Source of the DNA: Salinivirgaceae bacterium
Lineage (GTDB): Bacteria > Bacteroidota > Bacteroidia > Bacteroidales > SZUA-534
Direction: 5' to 3'
Length of the DNA: 64,000 nt
Assembly: GCA_024405635.1 (NCBI GenBank)
Contig: JAKSOL010000004.1
Location: forward strand, 62,001-126,000
Below, piece by piece: positions 1-5,316 of the stretch (positions are counted from its first letter, which is position 1; each line of letters begins with the position of its first letter). The notes under the pieces are model-generated. The model searched no databases. It saw only the letters and a list, made by a program, of their open reading frames with translations, and was not told the DNA's origin. The position numbers and the translations under genes were made by a program.

Positions 1-121
1 AACATTAAAAACAAACAGTTTCCTTAATTATCCGACAAAGGCGTGGTGGCCAATAGTATGGCTTGTTTATGTAGTTTTTCTACATTTGTAACAATTGTGC
101 AACGTAATTTGATACTTATAC

Positions 122-185
122 AAAACCAGAAATAGATTTTTAAACTAACATATTATTAATCACAGCGTTTGCTTATTATTCGGAT
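122..185 (+). repeat. Cassette repeat R1 (of five)
   Basis: First of five ~60-bp repeats spaced through 122-4045. Shared blocks, in order, are an A-rich AGAAATA segment, TTTAAACTAACAT, ATTAAT and AGCGTTTGCT, usually followed by TATTATTC or a similar tail. It ends 6 nt before the ATG of the first DUF1016 gene, so it is also that gene's leader. Positions 1-121 hold no gene that I can see, only a small TGTAG/CTACA hairpin at 70-84. Confidence 0.8.
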
Positions 186-191
186 AGCCTA

Positions 192-1316
192 ATGAATTTC
201 GACATATTAGTACATAAGATTTCAGTAGTTGAACAAGTTATGCTAAATGAAGTTGTTCATGCTATTAATGTGTCATTAACAGTGCGAAATTGGATATTAG
301 GCTATTACATTGTAGAATTTGAGCAAAACGGCGAAGACAGAGCTGCTTACGGCCAAAATCTTTTGAAAAATCTTGAACAAAGATTACAGAAAAAGGGATT
401 GACGGAAAGACGCTTTAGGGAGTTTCGGAAATTTTATTTGACCTATCCTCTATTAGAGTCAGAAATAAGATTGTACGTCGGAACAAATCTAAATCATGAG
501 ATTCGGCAGATAGCATCCGCCGAATTGGATAGCCTTGGAAATCAAGATGATATGATCCGGCGGACGGCATCCGCCGAATTGGAACAATGGCAAACTGATC
601 CACACAAAATCTTGTATAAAATTCCTTTTTCGCATTTGTTGATTTTGTGCAAGATTGAAGATCCTTTGAAAAGAGCTTTTTATGAAAGCGAAATCATAAA
701 AGGATGTTGGTCGTGCTCTGAACTTGAAAGACAAGTAAACTCGCTTTATTTTGAGAGAACCGGATTATCGAAAGACAAAAACAGACTTTCTGAGATTGTC
801 AATCAAAAGTCAGTTTCTCTACGCCCCAAAGACATAGTGAAGAATCCTCTGACGCTTGAGTTTCTAGGTTTGCAGGAGTCAAATGTTGTTATGGAAAATG
901 ATTTAGAGAATGCTATTATAAATCATTTGCAGCATTTCCTTCTCGAACTGGGTGACGGATTCTGTTATGAAGCAACTCAAAAACGAATTCTTATCGACGA
1001 CGAATACTTTAAGATAGACTTGGTATTTTACCATCGTATTTTGCATTGCCACGTTTTGGTAGAGTTGAAGACGGATAAGTTTAGGCATGAATATGCTTCG
1101 CAGTTGAACTTGTACCTGAATTATTACAAGAACGAAATTATGCAATCTTCCGACAATCCTCCTATAGGATTGTTGTTGTGTACTGATTACGGTGAAACAA
1201 CTGTACAGTATGCAACCGCAGGATTAGATGAAAACTTGTTTGTTTCAAAATATTTGGTAAAGTTGCCGAGTGTAGATGAAATAAAGAAGTATATTATTGA
1301 AATAAATAAACGGTAA
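192..1316 (+). CDS. DUF1016/YhcG-family PDDEXK nuclease-like protein, cassette 1
   Basis: A 374-aa protein of the DUF1016 (YhcG) family. The N-terminal domain (about residues 1-100) has the family pattern of WILGYYIVEFEQNG, then AAYGQNLL, then FRKFYLTYP. The C-terminal domain (about 220-374) is PD-(D/E)XK-like, with D276 in IDLVFYH and E291-L-K293. Family members are putative nucleases, often found beside restriction systems; their biochemical role is poorly defined. Relative to its paralogues downstream it carries an extra stretch at residues 104-131, encoded by two 54-nt-spaced copies of a palindromic DNA element that translate as near-duplicate segments containing ASAEL. The ATG is 21 nt after the GCGTTTG block of repeat R1. 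The family call is firm; activity and target are not known. Confidence 0.85.
   Translation: MNFDILVHKISVVEQVMLNEVVHAINVSLTVRNWILGYYIVEFEQNGEDRAAYGQNLLKNLEQRLQKKGLTERRFREFRKFYLTYPLLESEIRLYVGTNLNHEIRQIASAELDSLGNQDDMIRRTASAELEQWQTDPHKILYKIPFSHLLILCKIEDPLKRAFYESEIIKGCWSCSELERQVNSLYFERTGLSKDKNRLSEIVNQKSVSLRPKDIVKNPLTLEFLGLQESNVVMENDLENAIINHLQHFLLELGDGFCYEATQKRILIDDEYFKIDLVFYHRILHCHVLVELKTDKFRHEYASQLNLYLNYYKNEIMQSSDNPPIGLLLCTDYGETTVQYATAGLDENLFVSKYLVKLPSVDEIKKYIIEINKR
501..579. repeat. Two palindromic elements inside DUF1016 gene 1
   Basis: Two 25-nt hairpin elements, at 501-525 and 555-579, lie exactly 54 nt apart and in frame. Each has 10-bp arms with a single mismatch and a 5-nt loop (TAGCA and CGGCA); both share the half GCATCCGCCGAATTGGA. 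They encode residues 104-112 and 122-130, between the N-terminal and nuclease domains, at the position where the other three paralogues carry unrelated palindromes. Confidence 0.85.
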
Positions 1317-1324
1317 AACGATAT

Positions 1325-1385
1325 ACAAGAAATAAATTTAAACTAACATGATTATTAATCATAGCGTTTGCTGATATTCTGAAAT
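1325..1385 (+). repeat. Cassette repeat R2
   Basis: Second copy of the array repeat, beginning about 8 nt after the stop codon of cassette 1 and ending 6 nt before the ATG of cassette 2. The ACTAACAT, ATTAAT and AGCGTTTGCT blocks are intact; one extra base lies between the first two. Confidence 0.8.
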
Positions 1386-1391
1386 CATTAC

Positions 1392-2420
1392 ATGGATAAG
1401 AAACCACAAATACAAGATTCTCGTTACGATGCTCTAGTAAAGCAAATCTCGGAGTTAGTTGCATTATCGAAGCAAAAGGCTATGCATGCAGTTAATTCTG
1501 CCTTGGTGGAGATGAATTGGAATATTGGAAAATATATTGTGGAGTTTGAACAGAACGGTAACGCAAGGGCGGAATATGGTGCAAAACTGATACCTCAGCT
1601 TTCAAGAGACTTGACGCTTCTATTAGGAAACGGTTATTCAAAAAGTAACTTGGCAAATATGAGGCTGTTATATCTTCGATTTCCAATTTTCCAAGCAGTG
1701 CTTGGAAAATTAAGCTGGACTCAATTGCTTGAAATCATTCCAATAGATAATGAGTTAGAAAGGAATTTCTATACTATTGAAGCTATAAATAGAAATTGGA
1801 GTTACAGACAAATACACGAACAAAAAACTCGTGGCCTTTTTTATCAGTTGGCAACATCAAAAGAGGCATGTGATATTCTTTCTCTTTCCAATAATGGATT
1901 ACAGATAACACAACCAAAGGATGTAGTCAAGGATACTTATTTCTTTGATTTCCTAAGTCTCAAGACTCCCGATTATAGCGAAGGAGATTTAGAAGATGCT
2001 CTTATCAAGCACATGGAAGATTTCCTTCTGGAGTTAGGTAAAGGATTTGCTTTTATTGGTCGCCAGTATCGGTTGACCATAGACAATGACGACTATTATG
2101 CCGACCTTGTATTTTATCATGTCATACTTAAATGCTATGTGATCATTGATTTAAAACGTGGTAAAGTAAAGCATGAGGATATTGGGCAGATGAATATGTA
2201 TTTGGGTTATTTTGCGATGGACAAGAATACAGAAGGAGACAATCCTCCCATTGGCATTATCCTTGCTGCCGACAAAAACGATGTGATGGTGCAATATGCC
2301 ACATACGGCATGGATGCTAATTTATTCGTCGCAAAATATCAACTCTATTTGCCAGAAATTAACGAATTAAAAAGGCTGGTTCAAGCAGAACTTGACAGAC
2401 TTAACAATAAAACTGAATAA
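1392..2420 (+). CDS. DUF1016/YhcG-family PDDEXK nuclease-like protein, cassette 2
   Basis: A 342-aa complete DUF1016 protein. The N-terminal domain has NWNIGKYIVEFEQNG, AEYGAKLIPQLS and LGNGYSKSNL; the nuclease-like C-terminal domain has D238 in ADLVFYH followed by D253-L-K255, then a GQMNMYLGYF segment typical of the family. It resembles the products of cassettes 1 and 4 throughout, but with many substitutions, so this is not a recent tandem duplication. Residues 98-107 are encoded by a 27-nt palindrome. The product is predicted to be cytoplasmic, as no signal peptide is visible. Function (DNA cleavage, DNA repair or defence) is inferred only from the PDDEXK fold and the neighbouring restriction system. 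Confidence 0.85.
   Translation: MDKKPQIQDSRYDALVKQISELVALSKQKAMHAVNSALVEMNWNIGKYIVEFEQNGNARAEYGAKLIPQLSRDLTLLLGNGYSKSNLANMRLLYLRFPIFQAVLGKLSWTQLLEIIPIDNELERNFYTIEAINRNWSYRQIHEQKTRGLFYQLATSKEACDILSLSNNGLQITQPKDVVKDTYFFDFLSLKTPDYSEGDLEDALIKHMEDFLLELGKGFAFIGRQYRLTIDNDDYYADLVFYHVILKCYVIIDLKRGKVKHEDIGQMNMYLGYFAMDKNTEGDNPPIGIILAADKNDVMVQYATYGMDANLFVAKYQLYLPEINELKRLVQAELDRLNNKTE
1685..1711. repeat. Palindrome inside DUF1016 gene 2
   Basis: Perfect inverted repeat: 13-bp arms (AATTTTCCAAGCA and its complement) around a single central G. It encodes residues 98-107, just after the FYLxFP-type end of the N-terminal domain and before LSWTQL. Confidence 0.9.
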
Positions 2421-2436
2421 TACTTTAATAGATAAT

Positions 2437-2502
2437 AAAACAGAAAAATAGATTTTTAAAACTAACATAGTATTAATCATAGCGTTTGCTATTTATTCGG
2501 AT
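2437..2502 (+). repeat. Cassette repeat R3
   Basis: Third copy of the array repeat. It starts 16 nt after the stop of cassette 2 and its end merges with the ATG (2501) of cassette 3. ACTAACAT, ATTAATCATAGCGTTTGCT and the TATTCGGAT tail, also seen in R1, are all present. Confidence 0.8.
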
Positions 2503-2875
2503 GAATACGGAGAACTATAAAATACAAAATATCGATGATTATGCTGAGTTGCTTAAGCAAGTCAAGCATCGCATTGGTCTTGCCCAAAAAAGAGCCATCT
2601 ATTCTGCGAATGGAGAGATGTTGCACATGTATTGGGATATAGGGAAACTCCTTCAGAATAAAATAGATGAAGCAAATTGGGGAGATAAACTGTTAGAGAG
2701 ACTCTCCATTGATTTAAAAAACGAGTATCCAACAGTAAAAGGGTTTACAACACGTAACTGCCGATATATGATGCAGTTTTATCGTGAATATAATCAAGAA
2801 CTTACATTTGTGAAACTGCCCGTTTCACAAATTGAAGGTTCGAATGAAAATGTGAAACCAATCATTTTAAATTAA
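2501..2875 (+). CDS. Truncated DUF1016 protein, N-terminal domain only, cassette 3
   Basis: A 124-aa product starting at the ATG at 2501, which lies at the end of repeat R3; the in-frame TTG at 2486 would start inside the repeat and is less likely. It contains only the DUF1016 N-terminal domain: YWDIGKLLQNK, WGDKLLERLSIDL, then FTTRNCRYMMQFYREY. It stops shortly after an 11-bp-arm palindrome (2806-2832, residues 102-111) at the point where the other paralogues carry theirs. No PDDEXK segment follows, since repeat R4 begins 12 nt later. It may be a decayed gene or a stand-alone binding domain. The DNA after the palindrome (GTGAAAC again near 2852) suggests a second partial hairpin element. Confidence 0.7.
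   Translation: MNTENYKIQNIDDYAELLKQVKHRIGLAQKRAIYSANGEMLHMYWDIGKLLQNKIDEANWGDKLLERLSIDLKNEYPTVKGFTTRNCRYMMQFYREYNQELTFVKLPVSQIEGSNENVKPIILN
2806..2832. repeat. Palindrome inside DUF1016 gene 3
   Basis: Perfect 11-bp inverted repeat, ATTTGTGAAAC (2806-2816) and GTTTCACAAAT (2822-2832), around the 5-nt loop TGCCC. It encodes residues 102-111 of the truncated protein. Confidence 0.9.
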
Positions 2876-2887
2876 ATAAGTAGTTTT

Positions 2888-2951
2888 ACAAAACAGAAAT
2901 AAATTTTAAACTAAAATATTATTAATCATAGCGTTTGCTGCAATTTGAGAT
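2888..2951 (+). repeat. Cassette repeat R4
   Basis: Fourth copy of the array repeat. It begins 12 nt after the stop of cassette 3 and runs to the ATG of cassette 4 (2950). It carries one change in the first block (ACTAAAAT instead of ACTAACAT); ATTAATCATAGCGTTTGCT is intact. Confidence 0.8.
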
Positions 2952-3981
2952 GAAAGAAAAAAAAGACATAATACATATTCCTGTTGACACATCCTTTCTT
3001 GCGGAGGTGAAAAACATTGTTGAGCAAGGTCGCCAACAAGCATACGCTTCTGTAAGTCAACTGATGATTGAAACTTATTGGAAGATAGGTGAACGTATTG
3101 TGTTACAAGAACAGAAAGGTAAAGACCGTGCAGATTACGGTACGCAACTCATTGAAGTGCTTTCAGAAGAATTGACCCGAACTTACGGGAAAGGATTCAG
3201 TAAAAGAAATCTCCAGTATTTTCGTGCGTTTTATTTGAGTTTCAATGATTTAGAAATTGTGCACACGCGTGTGCACAATTTATCTTGGTCACACATACGA
3301 ACTGTTTTACGAGTGGATGACATAACAGCGGCTCGTTGGTATTTGTTAACCGCCTCCCAAGAAATGTGGAGTGTGCGAACACTTGATAGAAATATTTCTA
3401 CACAATATTATGAACGTCATTTTAAGCAACCACAAATAGTAGAAAATACCCAAGAGGTGGTTGCACCCAACAAGTTGGAACTTCTGAAAAGTCCAATTGT
3501 TGCAGAATTTTTAGGATTCAAGAAAGATGACAGTTATAGCGAATCCGATATTGAAAGTGCCATTATCTCTCATTTGCAGGAGTTCATCATGGAAATGGGA
3601 CGTGGCTTTGCATTTATGGGTCGTCAAGAGATGATAAGAACAGCAAATAACGACTATTTCATTGATTTGGTATTCTATAATGTTGTGCTGAAATGTTATG
3701 TGCTTATTGATTTGAAAATAGGAAAGATTACCCATCAGGATGTTGGTCAGATGGATATGTACGTAAGAATGTATGATGACCTGAAACGTACTGAAGGCGA
3801 TAATCCTACAATAGGAATAGTATTATGCAGTGAAACTGATGCTGATATTGCGAAATACTCTATTCTTAAGGGTAACGAGCAACTGTTTGCTTCAAAATAC
3901 AAACTTTATTTACCTACGGAGCAGGAACTTCGCAGGGAAATAGAGGCTCAAAAAGAATTGTTCAACTTACAAAATAACTGA
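2950..3981 (+). CDS. DUF1016/YhcG-family PDDEXK nuclease-like protein, cassette 4
   Basis: A 343-aa complete DUF1016 protein. I place the start at ATG 2950, 12 nt after the GCGTTTG block of R4; an upstream TTG at 2935 lies within the repeat. The N-terminal domain shows TYWKIGERIVLQEQKG, ADYGTQLIEVLSEEL and GKGFSKRNLQYFRAFYLSF; the C-terminal domain shows D239 in IDLVFYN and D254-L-K256, followed by GQMDMYVRMY. A 28-bp perfect palindrome encodes residues 102-111. It is closest in pattern to cassette 2. The stop codon overlaps the first base of repeat R5 as drawn, so gene plus 3' repeat form a compact unit. Confidence 0.85.
   Translation: MKEKKDIIHIPVDTSFLAEVKNIVEQGRQQAYASVSQLMIETYWKIGERIVLQEQKGKDRADYGTQLIEVLSEELTRTYGKGFSKRNLQYFRAFYLSFNDLEIVHTRVHNLSWSHIRTVLRVDDITAARWYLLTASQEMWSVRTLDRNISTQYYERHFKQPQIVENTQEVVAPNKLELLKSPIVAEFLGFKKDDSYSESDIESAIISHLQEFIMEMGRGFAFMGRQEMIRTANNDYFIDLVFYNVVLKCYVLIDLKIGKITHQDVGQMDMYVRMYDDLKRTEGDNPTIGIVLCSETDADIAKYSILKGNEQLFASKYKLYLPTEQELRREIEAQKELFNLQNN
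3254..3281. repeat. 28-bp perfect palindrome inside DUF1016 gene 4
   Basis: Every base from 3254 to 3281 pairs with its mirror position about the centre between 3267 and 3268 (central part GTGCACACGCGTGTGCAC), with no loop. It encodes about residues 102-111, before LSWSHI, and occupies the same site as the palindromes in the paralogous genes while sharing no sequence with them. Confidence 0.95.
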
Positions 3982-4045
3982 AAAAAACAAAAATAATTTT
4001 AGACTAACATATTAATTAACAAGCGTTTGCTTATTATTCTAAAAC
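3981..4045 (+). repeat. Cassette repeat R5 (array end)
   Basis: Fifth and last copy, after cassette 4, not followed by a DUF1016 gene. ACTAACAT, ATTAAT and AAGCGTTTGCTTATTATTC are recognisable, and it is slightly more divergent than R1-R4 (ATTAATTAACAAG in place of ATTAATCATAG). Its presence makes the array repeat-gene-repeat throughout. Confidence 0.7.
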
Positions 4046-4054
4046 GTCCTTAAA

Positions 4055-4209
4055 ACTTGGCGGTTTGAAGATGTAATTGGGGAATAATAAAGCAGGTGCT
4101 CACGTGTATACGTGGGTACTTGATTTATCTCTAATTACGGGTTCCGCCAAGTACCCAAGGACGTGGATAAATTGAGTATCCACGTTTTTTATTAGGTACT
4201 TGGCGGAAC
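4055..4209. repeat. Nest of inverted repeats built on ACTTGGCGG
   Basis: GTTCCGCCAAGTACC at 4141-4155 is a perfect 15-bp inverse of GGTACTTGGCGGAAC at 4195-4209. TGGGTACTTG at 4113-4122 is a perfect inverse of CAAGTACCCA at 4148-4157, overlapping the first arm. ACTTGGCGG occurs again at 4055-4063, and CACGT/ACGTG arms lie at 4101-4114. No reading frame is apparent, so this is either a structured transcript, a multi-site operator or the remains of a small mobile repeat between the DUF1016 array and the restriction system. Confidence 0.8.
4161..4190 (+). terminator. Terminator-like hairpin inside the repeat nest
   Basis: Perfect 9-bp stem ACGTGGATA (4161-4169) and TATCCACGT (4177-4185), 7-nt loop, followed by a T run to 4190. 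This has the form of a Rho-independent terminator for the DUF1016 array, and it sits in the loop of the 15-bp inverted repeat. Confidence 0.6.
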
Positions 4210-4215
4210 AGAAGG

Positions 4216-4251
4216 TTTTATTACTAATATGCTAACGCGTTAGTAATAAAA
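4216..4251. promoter_or_regulatory. Dyad operator-like site before the restriction-modification genes
   Basis: TTTTATTACTAA (4216-4227) and TTAGTAATAAAA (4240-4251) form perfect 12-bp arms. A second perfect 12-bp palindrome, CTAACGCGTTAG (4232-4243), overlaps the right arm, so two structures are mutually exclusive. It ends 5 nt before the ATG at 4257. Such a position suits an operator or translational control of the restriction-modification genes; no dedicated controller gene is visible nearby. Confidence 0.6.
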
Positions 4252-4256
4252 CAATT

Positions 4257-5294
4257 ATGACTAGCGCTGACATTATTGGCGTTGTAGATATTAGTGAAGA
4301 TGAAATCAAAAATTGGATTCCAGATTTATTAAATGTTCTACTGCGCGATCATTCTGCAAAACATGATGCTAAAATCGGGTCAAGCAATCCAGATGAACAT
4401 CATATCATTTGGGCGACTGATAGTTACGAGACTCTCGGTAATTGCTACAACAAACGTGCTCAAATTAGAGCTGAACTTATAACTGGCAAAAACGGACGAG
4501 TAATCCGCCCGCGTGCTGTAAAAACAAAAGTTGAGCAGCAAACTCGTACACGCAACAAAGCCGAGGTTTTTACGCCATCATGGGTTTGTAATGCCCAAAA
4601 CAATTTAATTGATAACGAATGGTTTGGTCGCATTGGAGTTTTCAATACGGAAAATAACGACAAAACCTGGACCACTAATCCGGAAAAAATAACCTTTCCA
4701 GAGGGTAAAACATGGATTGACTATGTAAAAGATTGCCGCCTTGAGATAACATGTGGCGAAGCTCCTTACTTAGTTAGTCGATATGATACCGTAACGGGCG
4801 AATATATTCCAGTTGAGAAACGAATAGGCCTACTTGACCGTAAGTTGCGAGTGGTGAACGAAAACACCTCTACGCCCGACGAATGGGTACCTTATGCTCA
4901 TTTGGCACTAGCATCTGTTTATGGCTACGAGTGGCAAGGCGATAGTTTGCTATTGGCCCGGGAGGCTGCGCTATGCACATTCATGGACCATTTTTGGCAA
5001 AAATTCCCCAACGAAAATCTATTTGACAAAACCATTATCAAGTCAGCTTATATCATAAGCTGGAACTTGTGGCAAATGGATGGCCTAAAAGGAAAAATCC
5101 CTTATTCTGAAAAAGTAGTTATTAACACAGACCTTTATGGTTCAGAAGAAAAAACCATAGAAGAAGGAGTTTACTGCGAGATTCTCTCATGGAAGTTAGA
5201 GCCTAATAAAAAAGGCATACTCAATTTAAGAAAGGACAAAAAAAGTCAATTTTTCTCTACAAGTCTTTGTCTCTCAAAAAAATACAAAAAATAA
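4257..5294 (+). CDS. Restriction system methyltransferase subunit (SAM-binding part)
   Basis: A 345-aa protein resembling proteins annotated as restriction endonuclease subunit M in Bacteroidota. RNKAEVFTPSWVCN starts at residue 99 and is the usual opening of an N6-adenine DNA methylase domain; RLEITCGEAPY (161-171) fits a diverged motif I, and YGYEWQGDSLL further on fits the motif II region. The catalytic NPPY motif is missing here but present in the next gene (residues 999-1002), 22 nt downstream. I infer that the two products together make one adenine methyltransferase. The ATG is directly preceded by a double dyad (4216-4251). The family call is good; the subunit split is an inference from motif order. 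Confidence 0.75.
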   Translation: MTSADIIGVVDISEDEIKNWIPDLLNVLLRDHSAKHDAKIGSSNPDEHHIIWATDSYETLGNCYNKRAQIRAELITGKNGRVIRPRAVKTKVEQQTRTRNKAEVFTPSWVCNAQNNLIDNEWFGRIGVFNTENNDKTWTTNPEKITFPEGKTWIDYVKDCRLEITCGEAPYLVSRYDTVTGEYIPVEKRIGLLDRKLRVVNENTSTPDEWVPYAHLALASVYGYEWQGDSLLLAREAALCTFMDHFWQKFPNENLFDKTIIKSAYIISWNLWQMDGLKGKIPYSEKVVINTDLYGSEEKTIEEGVYCEILSWKLEPNKKGILNLRKDKKSQFFSTSLCLSKKYKK

Positions 5295-5316
5295 TCTCTT
5301 AAATATTTCATACACT

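Noticed and set aside
122..4045. Calling the DUF1016 array a true integron
   Set aside because: No integrase is in the window, and the repeats lack the length and paired L boxes of standard attC sites. I report only a cassette-like arrangement.
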